Assembly (NCBI GenBank): GCA_949128115.1
Contig: OX421964.1
Span: forward strand, 15,648,892-15,712,891
Direction: 5' to 3'
DNA: 64,000 nt
From: Anaspis maculata
Lineage: Eukaryota > Arthropoda > Insecta > Coleoptera > Scraptiidae
Part shown: in pieces, positions 31,261 through 43,860 of the stretch
How positions within the stretch are numbered: the stretch's first letter is position 1
Layout: each line of letters opens with the position of its first letter
Notes under the pieces: generated by a model
The model's database searches: none
The model's input: only the letters and a program-made list of their open reading frames with translations
What the model was told of the DNA's origin: nothing
Position numbers and translations under genes: made by a program

Positions 31261-32751
31261 AAACTTGACAGTTCGTCATCAGTTGATATATCCTGCACTA
31301 GTGCAGCCGTTAGCAAAAAACGTGCACTTTAAGGGGCTGAGTGACCACGGGCGTACAAGAACAATTTTTGATTCTCAATAGTAAGTACTAGATGATGTAC
31401 TACCAAACAATGTGCAATAGACCTAGTTTTTGAGTAGAAACACTCCACTTCTGCCACCTTGGAGAAAACTTTTGGAAAGCTTTGCAGGACTACAGGTCGT
31501 TTTATCCTTTAACAGAGTGAATACAGTGTCAGCAATGTATGGCGTGGGCAAGAAAGAAGCCTTTCAAGCGACAAGGAGAATGGAATATCTGTTTTGGATC
31601 TGTCACCTCACTTCGTAGCATCTTCCGTGTATCTTTTCAGCCGTATCATCTCAGATTTTCAAATTTGCTTGACACTTTGTAACGGGGGAAATGAGGAAGC
31701 CCGTTGTTTATGATGGGTGCTGATGCTTGGAGTGCTGATATTCTACTCAGGTAGTCAAGGGTCGTCAACTCTTCTTGCATAGGTTTGAGTTTCTCTTAGC
31801 TTAGATTGCTCGGGTGCCACCCTACTGACAGCAGGGAAAGTAAAATAGCATGTGGTTCAACAAGTCTATTGAACACACAAATAATTTACGTACAAAAGGG
31901 ATCCACACAGAATGACAGTGATTGTTACACAAATATTCACAGCTAATGTTACACAAATTACTACAGCCAAGAGATGGGAATAACAAAAACCTATCCCGCA
32001 AAGAATCCTACCACAAATCACGTGACATGAGGGGAGGGTGTGACGTAGTACAGAGCGCAGCTCGAAGGGGAGTTTGATGGCGATGCGGTGCACCTGACAA
32101 CCTTTCTCTCAAATTTACCCCCTTATTCACACATTCATTCACACAGACTGTGAAGATCGGGCCTGGACACTATCGGAGCTGTGATTGTGTCCACGACCCG
32201 CCGATCTCCCAGCAACAATCGTAGCTCTACCCACGCAATATCCCGGCCTGGACACTGCCGGATCCACGACCTGCTGGTTACCTGGAGTAGCTCCACTCGG
32301 GCAGTCATCCACGACTGAAAACTTGCTCCAGGACACCGAGTATCCACGAACGCCAGTAGCCTGGACAGACCTCATTCACACAAGCCATCCACGACTGAAA
32401 CTTGCTCCAGGACACAGAGTATCCACAAACGCCAGTAGCCTGGACAGCCAGTAGCCAACACATTCACACTTTCTCAGTTAGGTGCACACCAGCGAATCTT
32501 GAAAAAGACTCAGTGAACACCGTCGACATGAAGTTGGTACGTAGGTACAACGTTTGGAGATGTTGATTGTCATCTGGCTTCCCCACGACCTTATGAGAGC
32601 AGTTATGCCCAATGAAGGACATGGTTACTCTGCCGCTATTCTTGAATCGTGTGAGAAAAGTCCCTGGGAGTTTTATGCAATCAGCGATACATCGATGTAG
32701 CGAGAGTTGCCTACTCACATAGGTGGCACCATTATACGGCGTGAAGTAGAT
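31261..32751. other. Intergenic region with GC-rich direct repeats
   Basis: No recognised gene. From 32150 to 32460 the sequence is G/C-rich. It contains a direct repeat of about 70-80 bp (CATCCACGACTGAAA ... GCCAGTAGCCTGGACAG) at about 32308 and 32387, plus CGGCCTGGACACT twice (32160, 32243). The 84-residue minus-strand ORF at 32464-32718 contains FLTRFKNSGR, which recurs as FLTRFKNNG in a plus-strand ORF at about 33850. That is an inverted repeat rather than clear coding evidence. Confidence 0.4.
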
Positions 32752-32856
32752 ACCGTATGATCAAAAACTTTTCTACTTGTGGTAGGCTGTGGCTTGGTCA
32801 TTGGCAGGCAAACAAGGCTGATTTTGGCCAGGTCACAGTCTACCGCAAGTGGTTCG
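32752..32856. mobile_element. Partial copy of TACCGTATGATC MITE
   Basis: TACCGTATGATCAAAAACTT starts at 32752 and is followed by AGGCTGTGG and further family sequence, but the distal TIR is missing. The full-length relative is at 6394-6517. Confidence 0.65.
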
Positions 32857-32972
32857 ACCCAATTCTTGGTTCTTTAAGAGCTTTAATATTAATAACGGGA
32901 ATTATTAAATGATTTCATTTTTTTAACACAAATCTATTTTTCTTAAGTTTAATCTCGATAATATTGATTATA

Positions 32973-33703
32973 CAGGGTGTTCACGGTTTAAGTGCTCCAA
33001 CTGTAGGGTTGTATTCTTTGGCCAAATAGAAGGAAATTTTTCAAATAATTTTTTTTCTTTCGGGCTCAAGTTTCCAAGTTACAGGGTGTCAAAAATTAAA
33101 AAATAAAATCTTTTTTGCTATAACTTAGTAACTACTATCTTCACGAAAACCAAACTTGGTACGATTGATAGACTATCAATCAGCTTCCATTTAGGGTTTA
33201 CCATTACTTTGTTGAAAAACCAGTGGCGTAGATATTAGGGTTACCCACCAACCAACCCCGGTTATCTGCACGCCACTGAGATAAAATCAATCTTTGATAA
33301 CATTTTCTGATTCCCCGGACAATTCTAAGCAAAAAAGTACTCATGGTCCGAAGCCCTAAAATCAACCACTTTCGAGAAAAAACGGCATTTTATGCTGGAA
33401 AACATGAAAATCGATCATAACAATAAATTGACTGATGAGACTTTTGTGAGCTGCAGTATTATTGAAAGTATTAAAATAACTGAAACGAAGACTTATCAGA
33501 AATTATTGCTCTTGTTCAGTATTACTTACACTAATTACAAGATAATTTGTTGAGAAATAAGTCAACAATCTTTTTTCTAATTTTTTGACACCCTGTAACT
33601 TGAAAACTGAAGCCCGAAAAAAAAAATGTATGGGAAATTTTTTCTTGCATTTGGTCAAAGAATACAACCCTACAGTTGGAGCGCTTGAACCGTGGACACC
33701 CTG
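32973..33703. mobile_element. TA-flanked TIR element, CAGGGTGTTCACGG type
   Basis: TA at 32971-32972 and 33704-33705 flank 731 bp. The left end CAGGGTGTTCACGGTTTAAG is inverted to CGCTTGAACCGTGGACACCC at the right. The arms match over about 130 bp, including an internal second ACAGGGTGTC. The centre is A/T-rich and non-coding. Confidence 0.85.
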
Positions 33704-33705
33704 TA

Positions 33706-34422
33706 TATCAATGATGACGTATACGTTACGGGAAACAGACAACTGCGGAAGGAACCGAATCGGTCATTTCTCCCACACTTCAAGAATACATGTTTCGGAC
33801 TGGCATGTGATTTTGTCACACGAGTGGGTTGCATCTCACCAGTGTGAGTTTCTCACACGATTCAAGAATAACGGCCCTGCTATGGAAGTGTTCGTCCAGG
33901 TGATTGAAACAACTCTCCAACGAGTCAGTAGAGTGACTGGTACCTATTACTGGGATTGGCCGAAGCCATGGGATAAGAAACGGGAAAGGTTATGTGAACA
34001 GGATGGATGGGAACTGTTCGAAATGCCACGCATCCAAAATGCCTTTACGCGTAGTGGCGAGGCTCGTAGTTGTAGGCAAGAGCGCCTGCGCCATCTGTTA
34101 ATGATTCGTTGAACGGTACTAAAATTCTCTCACGCTGGGCCGCGGGGTCCGCCATCGTAGGTTGATGCGCGCGCGCATCTCGTGGCGAAGCACGGAACTA
34201 ACCGCGCGCCTGCTCTAGGCTCTGTGTGGCGCTTTTAATCGCCGCGTTAAGGCGGTTTGTCACAACTTGTCAGCTGGACTTCAACATCCTTTCAAATTCA
34301 AACGTCAATCGTCGCTTGAGTGTCAGACCAATTTGTTTAGATTACTCATTGTTCTGATTTCCGTAGTGTTGGTTACGAAGAATGGAGATTCTCAGGTGTT
34401 AAGATGCGGCTTTGCAGATTTA
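33706..34422. other. Stretch with one ORF of uncertain status and a GC island
   Basis: The plus ORF 33585-34112 starts inside the preceding transposon. Its latter part (TYYWDWPKPWDKKRERLCEQ onward) has plausible composition, but I know no relative. From 34130 to 34260 a G/C-rich tract (CGCGCGCGCA, CCGCGTTAAGGCGG) is present. This could be a promoter-like island; no gene start was identified. Confidence 0.3.
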
Positions 34423-35144
34423 TAGCGTGTTCCGATTTGAGGTAAATTTTACAATTGTAAAAATTACCGCTGTCAAATTATAAAACGGGACGCGGTGAAT
34501 TTCACAGAAGTTTACCGCGTGTCAGCCTTGTACCGCGTGTAGGAGCTCAGTGATTTTCAGTAAATGTGACGCTATTGGCAGTAATATTACTGATCGTGAC
34601 ATTGAAAACGATGTCCTACGCTTTACTGCTACAGCCAGCCGAACAACTCCTTCCAGCACCGCAACACCGCAACCAAAAGAATTTCCGAGATGCAGACAAT
34701 GTATGTCGTGATACTGAAAACAAAACGGTTTCCTACGCACTGCTTCAGCACCTCAGCCAGCCGAACAACCCCTTCCAGCACTGTAACCAAAAGATCAGAT
34801 GAACAATGTTTCTAAGGCGCATGCGATCTTGTCTCTTTTTTGCTGGCCATGTGCTCTTTGCCTCCATTTATCATTTGCTTGTCGATTCACTGGTTATTCA
34901 GGAAGACCATTTTCTTGTTCTGCCCTGGTTCTGCCTCAAATTCCAGTACCTAATAAGAATCTAGATGCATCTGCTTCCGTGTCATCCCTGATCTGATCTG
35001 CAGACTTTCAGATTTGGTAGCACGTCACTCAACCTCAATTTAATTTACCGCCCCTGTTTACCGCTTGCGTTCCGAAATGCTGTCAGGTAAATTTTACTAA
35101 CGTCAAATTTACCGGGTAAAATTTACACAAATCGGAACACGCTA
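34423..35144. mobile_element. TIR element with ends TAGCGTGTTCCGATTTG
   Basis: TAGCGTGTTCCGATTTG at 34423 is inverted at the right end (CAAATCGGAACACGCTA to 35144), with further subterminal GTAAATTTTAC repeats. The interior has a diverged direct repeat of about 120 bp (CAGCCAGCCGAACAAC at 34633 and 34755). No transposase is seen. Target duplication is unclear. Confidence 0.75.
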
Positions 35145-35145
35145 T

Positions 35146-36800
35146 TAGTACAGGAAAAATAGTAAAGAAATCGGCGAAACCTCGAAATAAATATGGACGT
35201 CCTAAAAATTTGATATCATGCTCAGAATTGAGTGCTCTACAACATATCCAAAATCGCCAAAAATCGCACTCGGGGGTTTTGAGTTATTGGAGGGGGAGTA
35301 GAAAATTGCTGGTAAAAATGGAGGGGATGGAACCCGTCAACCCATTGGATGCGAATACATTATAGTTCGACGTATCATATCCCATTGATACCATTTTGGC
35401 ACAAAAAAAGTCCATCATTGTTGAAGGGGAGTAGTGGGGGGGCGAAGTTCTGCTGGGTGGTCCATTTTGTTTTTATGGCCATGTAGAACCGATCACGACA
35501 ACTTTGGTATCTTTTCCGACTAAATTCAATCTCCTGAACTCGTATCCGATGTGCAAATTCGGATGAAAACAAGTTTGAACAAGTTGACTTGAGAAAACTT
35601 GTTTTTTCTTTTGACAATTTTGACGAATTTTTTTTGTACAGTTGGAAGTGTTTATTCTTAGAAAATTTTCAGGGACCAATAAATTGAAGTGTATTCCCCC
35701 ACAAAAATCATCCACTCGATGTATAATTTTGTTTCTCGAGTTTAAAAAACCGATTTGAACTTGAGCCGCCGTGGCGCGTCGTCTACTACTGACCAGAACA
35801 CTACAGCATGCACCTTTAAATTAAAACATCTCAAACTATTGGAGAAATAACAACTAATCTTCGAAAATTGAATGATTTGTGCAGAACTGAATCCCCTATA
35901 CCATGAACAAAATCGCCAAGAATCGCAATGCAGGATTTTGAGTTATTCGAGAAGGAGTATAACACTTTGACAGGATTCATACTCTATGAACTGTTACCTC
36001 TCCCCTTGAATAACTCAAAACCTTGCAGTACGATTCATGGCGATTTTTGTTTATGTTATAGAAAATTCAATTCTCTACAGATCCTTTAATTTTCGAAGAT
36101 CAGTTCTTATTTCTTTAATAGTTTGAGGAGTTTTCATTTAAAGGTGCATGCTGTAGTGTTCTGGTCAGTAGTAGACGACGCGCCGCGCCGGCTCAAGTTC
36201 AAATCAATTTTTAAACTCGAGAAACAAAATTATACTTCGAATGGATGATTTTTGTGGAGAATACACTTCAATTCGATGGTCCCTGAATATTTTCTGGAAA
36301 TGAACTCCTCCAACAGTACAAAAAAAATCGTCAAAATTGTCAAAGAAAAAACAAGTTTTCTCAAGTTAACTTGTTCAAACTTGTTTTCATCCGGATTTGC
36401 ACATCGGATACGAGTTCAGGAGATTGAATTTAGTCGGAAAAGATACCAAACTTGTCGTGATCGGTTCTACATGGCCATAAAAACAAAATGGACCACCAAG
36501 CAGAGCTTCGCCCCCCCACTACTCCCCTTCAACAATGATGGACACTTTTTGTGCCAAAATGGTATCAATGGGATATGATACGTCGAACTATAATATATTC
36601 GCATCCAATGGGTTGACGGGTTCCATCCCCCCCATTTTTACCAGCAATTTTCTACTCCCCCTCCAATAACTCAAAACCCCCGAGTGCGATTTTTGGCGAT
36701 TTTGGATATGTTGTAGAGCACTCAATTCTGAGCAAAATATCAAATTTTCAGGACGTCCATATTTTTTCCGAGGTTGAAATCTATCTTTCTTGTACTAATT
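35146..36800. mobile_element. Near-perfect palindromic element, ~800-bp arms
   Basis: TTAGTACAGGAAA at 35145 mirrors TTTCTTGTACTAA ending at about 36802. The arms are nearly identical in inverted orientation over ~800 bp, around a centre near 35974. Examples are GGGGGTTTTGAGTTATTGGA opposite its complement, and GAAGGGGAGTAGTGGGGG opposite CCCCCCCACTACTCCCCTTC. Each arm also has an internal direct repeat (ATCGCCAAAAATCGCA and ATCGCCAAGAATCGCA). The mirror-image ORFs (about 80-108 codons) are a consequence. The left end abuts the previous element. Confidence 0.85.
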
Positions 36801-37159
36801 TACGCGCGCTTTGAAAAGGATTTATTTTTCGGTCTTCCCACGTGATTTTGACCATGAATTTCATGCTGTATATACAGAAGACCTTCCAAGCTATCCATTT
36901 CTGTTCAAATCAGGACAGATAATTCGTTTTTGCTGGAATTCAACCTCTTGAGATTTTTTTAACAAAGGGAATGCCATCTTGGATTCAGTCGTGGGATAAG
37001 CCCAACAGCCTTCCACGCCTCCAGAGGAATTATTCGAAGATCCCGTTCAATACAGAAAAGCTCATGTTTTCTTGAGAGTGTTTACCCTGAAGAAAAAAAA
37101 GGTAACAGTCACAGGAAAAGATGGCATAACGTATTCCATGTTGCGGAGAAGTAGAAATC
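36801..37159. other. No recognised feature
   Basis: A/T-rich sequence between a palindromic element and a LINE remnant. I see no ORF or repeat that can be supported. Confidence 0.3.
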
Positions 37160-37860
37160 AGAAAAATGCTTCATGGCCAGCAAAATGGTTTTTGTCGGGG
37201 TAGGGGAGTCACAGAACATCTGACCAACATTTATGGCCAAATAACAACAGGAATGGCTGAAAAAGAGTTCACCGTGTCGGTGCTTGGTGATATCTTTGCA
37301 GCCTATGAAAAAGTGGACGTAGAACTGCTGTGCATGAAGATGGAGGCAATGAGAATCGAAGGTCCATTGGTGGCGGAATGTTGACGGTATTTGGGTAAAG
37401 GACCCCAGCATCAGCAGTGAAGATCTGGTTGGTCCGAAGAACTCAAACAAAGGCCTTGCTCAGAGATCACGGCTTAGTCCAACACTATTCAACATATACA
37501 CGAATTCCAACAAGGAGATAGAAGAGGATATACTTGTCATTCTTCAATGTCCAGATAATATCGCATCCATCACTTCGGACACTGCACTACAAAGCGCTAG
37601 ATAGATAGAATCAATCGCAGAAGAACTTCATTTTACAGCGTCACCTGAGAAATCTCAAGCAATAATCTTTACAAGAAACAACACAAACTTCATTCCGCCT
37701 TTTGTCCCACCCAACAACGTTGCCATTTAGTACAAAGATCAAGTGGAATACTTGGGCCTGATCTTTGTCAAAAAAACTAACCTGGAAACTACATGTGGAA
37801 CACATATGCCAGCCCAATCATGGACTAAACCGCCGCTTCAGAGGGAAACTCCATGAGCAA
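37160..37860 (+). pseudogene. Reverse transcriptase remnant (jockey-like LINE)
   Basis: Broken plus-strand frames give GQQNGFCRGRGVTEHLTNIY and SVLGDIFAAYEKVDVELL, the RT segment around motif A (D-I-x-A-A-Y-D-K-V). Then come NKGLAQRSRLSPTLFNIYTN (motif B region, GLxQGSxLSPTLFNIY) and LQCPDNIA at the place of the catalytic YADD, and finally YLGLIF. Stops and substitution of the YADD motif show loss of function. No ends or tail were found. Confidence 0.7.
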
Positions 37861-39044
37861 AGAGCGGACTACCATGATTTAGCTGGTTAGATGGAAGAAA
37901 AAAATTGTATAAGGTAAACAGTGCGTTGCACAATAAATAGGCATTGAAGTTGAAAATGAGTGGCACGCAATTTTTGATTGGAAAAGAAAGATTGAACAGG
38001 AAAAAAGTGCATTTTAGGCAATAAATAGGCATATCAAAGCTGAAGATAGGCTCTGAGCCCCCTAAATAGGCAAATAGGCACATCACTTTGAACGTTAATT
38101 TTACATGTAATGCTCAAATCTTCGAGAATTTCTCGACTTGGAGCTATTCTTCATATTCTGGCTAATCCTGCACGCCTGAAGGGTGTCTGAAGCAGAACGA
38201 TGGACAGTGACTTTTACTGTGACAGAAGATTTCCGCCAGCAGTGTCGCGGGGACGAGAATTGCGGATATTGCGGATCCGCATTCCGCCATCCGCATTCCG
38301 TCGCTATGGGGATTCACCTTAATATGGAAACGAATCGTGTTATTTGTTGTTCTACATCATCAGTTTGAGAACCTCTGGAACTTTTTGGAGGTGTTTTTGA
38401 AGAATGCGGAATACGGACATGATACTCCAAGGTGTTTTTGGTATATCATAGCGCATACTGTGAGGGATCACTGTGCAAATTTTCAAGCTCACATGATGTT
38501 TTTTTTGAAATACCTTGGAAAAATGACTTCACGCTTACACGCCTTTTGAGTTTGAACCCAGTAAAGCCGACATGGGATTGTGATTGTAGGAGACTTTTGA
38601 TATGTTATTGGCCATACTTGAAGGAGTCCGTAAGCAAATTTTCAAGCTTAGGTACATTTCTTTTTCAAAATGCAACTTCAAAGCTCCTAGGCTGCCAGAG
38701 CCAAGCCGGAAGCTGTTTACTTGTAATGATTTGCACGGTACTGGGGAGTAACGAAGTGCTTTATCGGGACAAGCTCGACAAAGAGGCAGTGGTGCAAAAC
38801 TTTTCGTAGATCACGACGCGCGATTAAGACACATACCTGCACAATTGGCGGAGGAACCGTGCATCGAGAGCTTACCGGAATATTCGTCAAGCCAATATAC
38901 TTTCCAGAGATTTGTGCTGGCTGGATGGTCTCAAGCGATGCTGGAATGTACCCGAATGATAACGTAAGCGACGAGAACTCTATCAAGGCTTTTTCAAAAG
39001 ACGCCTGGAGCACAGAATCCTGGAGTATGCAGGACTTGTCTCTC
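37861..39044. other. Low-information stretch with short repeats
   Basis: AATAAATAGGCAT recurs near 37928 and 38020. GCGGAT/GCATTCCGC repeats occur at 38260-38300. ORFs (38432-38809 +, 38717-39076 -) carry no motif known to me. Confidence 0.3.
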
Positions 39045-39347
39045 AATAGACCATTTCCACATGACGTCACACGCACGTGTCGAACGGCTGATTCGGGGCA
39101 ACGTCAAACATGATGTGAACTATACGTGCCAGTTTGTCAAAACTTTGTCACACAAGTGACTTTCACACACCGACATCGACCAAGGAGGTTATACACTGAC
39201 TGACAGATTGACAAAGTACCAATCTGACTGACGCACATGACTGACGTAGCCCACGTGCCCCGTGACAGATAACGCAGATCTGACTGACGTTGCCCCGAAT
39301 CAGCTGTTCAAGATGGAGCTGCGTGACGTCAGTGGAAATGGTCTATT
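39045..39347. mobile_element. MITE with TIR AATAGACCATTTCCAC
   Basis: AATAGACCATTTCCACxTGACGTCA at the left is inverted at the right (TGACGTCAGTGGAAATGGTCTATT). The next block, GGCTGATTCGGGGCAACGTC, also pairs. The core has repeated CTGACTGACG. TA dinucleotides are placed so that a TA target duplication is possible. Each end carries TGACGTCA, a CRE/ATF-type site. Confidence 0.8.
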
Positions 39348-41439
39348 AGTACCCAAAGAAAATCCGTAACCAGGAGAATGTCACTTTTTACACCTGCACT
39401 GATTATGCGGAAAAACTGACCGTATGCCAGACAAAATGTCAATGAAGTCGTCATTGTCAACCGACACTGATCGGGTCAGCCGCTTTAAGACAGAATTAAT
39501 CTTTAATGCTGCAGATCTATAGATTATTTACTACAATGACAAACACCTATCTTGCTTGTATCCAATTTTGTTGAGATTTCACCAACATTCAAATTACCTA
39601 CAGCCAAAAAATGTAATTTTGACGGAAACATATGAGTGGCCTCCTCAAAAAAAAACAGACTTTCAACTGCTGGGCCCTCCAGACAGCACAGTCGTTCTTC
39701 GACGAAACACTAAAATCACGAAACAATGATATCAACTCCAATGGTACAAGGATGCCTTCCTACTCAGTACTGATACTTGGGTCAAATGACCCTATGAAAT
39801 ATTTGAACTTTCAATTCAGAAATGTAGGAAACACAAGGTGTAGGCATTGCTATGTCGGCGCGGAAGAAACCTCTGGAGGTAAATGGCATTGAAGAAAATA
39901 TTCACACTTGAATTTGCATTTTTCTAGGTAAGTCAACTCGTGTAAAGCAGCTCAAAAAGGACAGTCGTAGGTAAACATAAAGTTTTACAGGCGAATAAAT
40001 CTCGACGAAGTGTCTTGTTGTTTTCGCGCGTCCGCCATTTTCGGGCGAAGCCTCCACAAATAATTCATTAAAAATGATAATTTCACCGAAGTGCAACAAA
40101 CTGTTTATTACACAACGTTTTTTTGACCGCGCTATCGCGCCGGCCGCCGAGCTTTTGCAAATAACACGACGCAGTTTCCACAAGGTCGCGTGCTTTTTGC
40201 TCTTTGGCTTTCGCATAGCTCCGAACAATACAAGCATAAGTATAATAATAGTGAACGCGACACCGAGAATTCGGAATCGAGTTGGAAGAGCTCTCTTTCG
40301 TTCCGATTTTACCAAACGCAACACACCTCACGGTTTACCTTTCGCCCTCAATTCGCAGCATTTTTACACCTACTGGTTGGCGCTGTGCTCAATCAAAGAC
40401 ACGCGAACGGAGCTGTTTCTTCCGCTTGTGCCAATGACGTACGTCTGTGTCTTGGCGCTGGCGTAACACATTACAGGTAGAGGTTGATGACCGTGGTTTC
40501 ACATAGAAATACACTTGACACTGGTCAGCAGCAGCAACGAAGAATGATGGTCGATGGCCAACGAAAATGGTACTGGAACAGATTCTTCGAATGCTCAAAC
40601 CAAATATTTGCGTTTATGATAATAAGTACCTAGCCTAGGTACCGATAAGCGATAAGTGAAATGCTATACTATATCTAGCGAGATAACAAAAAGTGTCCCC
40701 ATAAGCTCACTTCCTGTTGCTCGGCCTTCACTTAGAACGCCATCGTTACCAAAGGTTAGTAACCGTTTATTATACAATCTAAATTTAGGCGTTACCCGAG
40801 ATGATGATGGTGCCATCCAACAGTGACAATATAAAAACAAAGATTATCTCAAACTGTCGAAAACGTTCAAGGCCGACGGCTCCGTACAACAAACTCTTAT
40901 TCTTGCAAAGTTCTTCATCGGTAGTTTATCCCACTGGATCAAGTAAACACTTGGATTGTTTATTTTCAAATTTTATGTAAATCATGTTGTAGGTAAGTAG
41001 GTAGCTGGTACCTACCTACATTATACATGCGTTACTTCCTTATCATCAAGGTTTTTGAATTCCTTGACATCATGATTCAAAAAACTATACAAAGATCTAT
41101 TCTTGGATGTTATGTCGGTAATTTCATAAGCAAAATAAGTCTTCAACTTCCGGAGTTCTGAAACGGGTTACGTGCTTGTGTGACTGTTGAAGTCTCCAGC
41201 TAAAGTGCACTGCGGTATCCTTCTATTTAGTTCTAAGTCCATGTAGCCAAGTTATCTGCAGTTTATAAAAGTTTGAATTTCATTTCAACTATAGGATAAA
41301 CCTTTCTCAAGAATAAACAAAGTTCAGCCTCATTCGTAATGATACCTGATACCTTGGGTACTTGACAAACTTCACTTCTTGCTCCTTTTTAAACCAGTGG
41401 AAGCATGGAACTTGGAATCTCACCCCCTAGCTAGGGTGT
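39348..41439. other. Gene-poor stretch; one ORF with a membrane segment
   Basis: A G/C-richer part at 40010-40500 resembles a promoter or 5' exon. The minus ORF 39902-40324 begins with a basic stretch and then FRILGVAFTIIILMLVLFGA, a plausible single membrane helix, as in a type II anchor. What follows looks non-coding, so a first exon is possible. A second overlapping minus ORF (40083-40331) has no motif. The remainder to 41440 is plain A/T-rich sequence. Confidence 0.3.
39902..40324 (-). CDS. Possible first exon with signal-anchor segment
   Basis: A 140-codon ORF on the minus strand. Residues 1-17 are basic (KSERKRALPTRFR), and 18-36 are strongly hydrophobic (ILGVAFTIIILMLVLFGAM), followed by RKPKSKKH. 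That charge distribution fits a type II or tail-in anchor. Beyond about residue 50 no domain is recognisable. No certain splice donor was identified. Chance hydrophobicity in an A/T-rich genome is the main alternative. Confidence 0.25.
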   Translation of the reverse strand: MLRLVKSERKRALPTRFRILGVAFTIIILMLVLFGAMRKPKSKKHATLWKLRRVICKSSAAGAIARSKKRCVINSLLHFGEIIIFNELFVEASPENGGRAKTTRHFVEIYSPVKLYVYLRLSFLSCFTRVDLPRKMQIQV

Positions 41440-42049
41440 TAGGGCATCCAATCCCGGCATCTCGAGTCCCAGAGTCTATACTTTGTTACAAAAATCCAGT
41501 TTTTTCCACCGAAACCCCGGGATTTTCGGAATTTCTCAAATGATACATAAATTGCTCAACATTTGAAATGTCGGTATCTAAAGTTTTGTTTTTTGTTTTC
41601 AAAATGGTATATCTTTGGATTGTCTCAACCGATTTCGATTTTGTTTTCACGGTTCGGTTGTTTAAATACATCTTCCAGCAATCTACTAGATTGGCGAGAT
41701 CTTTTGACTTAATTCAATTACATTCGTTACAAGGCGGATGTAAAGCATTGCAAGATTGTGCTTAGTTCATAGATCCCCATTTTTGTGGACAATTTTTTGT
41801 CCAACAATGATGACATGATTTTTTTTTGTGAAAGTTGCATTTTAGACAAAATTTCGGTTGGCAATAAAATCGCATTTTTGAAGATACGAACCTGTAATTT
41901 TGCATGCTATGCTTGTCGCTTGAACTGTTAAAAACAGCTGCGCCCTCGGAAACCTCCGTTTTATTTTCCCGATTCGCCTTCTTGAATGAAAAGAAAAATA
42001 TTGTGAACGCGCAAAAAATTTGTTTCCGGATTTTGAAGAATAATTATTT

Positions 42050-42250
42050 CAAGGTCCATCTAATCGATTTATTTGGACCATTTCCAGATGAAAGTCGGTC
42101 TGCTTGCCTGTCTGTGTGTCTACTCTGTGTAATTGTCCATGATATTTCCCAAACGGTACATCCAATTGAGCTGAAATTTGGTATGCAGCCGTGGTTTAGG
42201 CGTCCAATGAACTTATGTGATTTTAATAAAAATCCGCCATTAGTGGGCGC
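42050..42250 (+). repeat. Dispersed repeat with GAAATTTGGTATGC core, diverged copy
   Basis: Contains CTGTCTGTGTGTC, CATGATATTTCCCAAACGGT and GCTGAAATTTGGTATGCAGC. It is related to 44270-44600 and the minus-strand copy at 62815-63150, though more diverged. Its translation keeps VHDISQTVHPIELKFGMQPW. A transposon-derived repeat is likely. Confidence 0.5.
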
Positions 42251-43618
42251 ACTTATTGCATCGTATCAATATCGGGATTTTTAACGTACGGACTTCAAAT
42301 TGAATATGTAGATGTTTAGTTGGTTCAGAATCACATTCTGAAATTTTAGTTTGAATATGTTTAAAATATGTAACCTCTATTTCTGATTTTTTAAAGATGT
42401 CTCGAAGGCAACTTTCACAAAAAAAATCATATCATCATTGTTGGATTTCTGATCTGGAAAATTCAAAAACCGTTTCGAGACAAGACATCAGGCTTCATTA
42501 TTATATCGTGAGAATTCGAAAAAAAAGTTCACAAAAACGGGAAGGTATTGAACTAAGCACAATTTTGCGGTGCTCTACATTCCACCCTGTAACAAATGTA
42601 ATTGAAATAAATTGAAAATTTTCGTTAACTGAGTAGATTATCGAAAGATGTATCTAAACAACCGTGAAAACAAAATTGGAATCGGTTGAGACAATCCAAA
42701 GTTATATACAATTTTGAAAAAGGGCAAAATTTTCAATACCGACAATTCAAATGTTGAGCAGTTTATTTCAATTTTAGTTGAGTGAGATGAAGCCAATGCA
42801 ATAAAAGTGTATATTCAACGAGCGTGTAATGATGATCACTGCTCAAAAGGATGCAGTTTGCTGACATGAGCCTTAGCGAGTGTCATAAAGCATCCAAATG
42901 AGTAATAGCCGTTACACGAGGGTAGAAGACTATGCTTTATTCGACTGATGAAGTACTGTGTAATATGCATATTATTCAACACCCTATTGAATAAACACGG
43001 ATTATTCAAAATCAAGTAAGCATAAAGCACACCATAATTTGACACAGTTATTGGTATTTTATTGACGTGTTCTGCAGAATCGTATAATTTTATTAGTAAT
43101 ATTCTGAATATTTATACATCATTATACATATTTCATGCTCTTGAAAGAACTAGTGAAATTATTTATTTATCTGTCTATTAATTTTTATGATATTCATTAT
43201 GCAAAAATAAAACAGGTAATCACTCGTCATTTGTGTTATAATAACATATTGATAGTATTGATACTAATTATTAATACTAATGGTGATGAGGCAAACCTAA
43301 ACATTTACTCAGGTGAGATTACACTTAGGGTCGGTATTTTCACACCCAGATACCTTCCGGTTATCCCCAAACTGGCAGGCAAACACCATGGAAAAGATCA
43401 GTGTAGGTATTCAACTTCCATCAGGTAAAGTTATATGGCATATTATATGAATATGAAGATATTGGCACTTGAAACTGAAGAACATGTCCAAGCTTATGGA
43501 ATAAAACAAATTGTAATGAATTTTAAAAAAATCTTTTTTCCTTTCAGCAAGTAGTTTTTGGTTGCTGAAGAAAGCATGATTTGCAATTGCATTGTTTTAT
43601 TTTTGCAATAAAATACTC

Positions 43619-43860
43619 ACCCTGGGTTGCACCAACGCTCAAATAATATAATACGAGATCAGTAATTTTTTTTTGGTCAGTAGATACTCGTCGGTAAATA
43701 ATAGAAATTCTGGTTTCACAAAAGGCAATGATCCAATGCTTGATTAGCTGAAGATTTTATGCATTTCCCATGGTCAACCTAATAGGATTGGCCAGATTGA
43801 AACCCATTTAATTCCGTATTACCGTTAATTGCGTATTTCTTTTTTGGTGCAACCCAGGGT
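43619..43860. mobile_element. MITE, TIR ACCCTGGGTTGCACCAA (copy 1)
   Basis: ACCCTGGGTTGCACCAACGC at 43619 and TTTGGTGCAACCCAGGGT to 43860 form the TIRs of a 242-bp element. A second copy in the opposite orientation is at 55381-55626, with shared interior sequence (GAGATCxxT, CATGGTCAACC/CCATGGG). Two copies establish a family. Confidence 0.85.

Noticed and set aside
35375..36578. Paired 80- and 108-codon ORFs
   Set aside because: They are the same sequence read in the two arms of the palindromic element.
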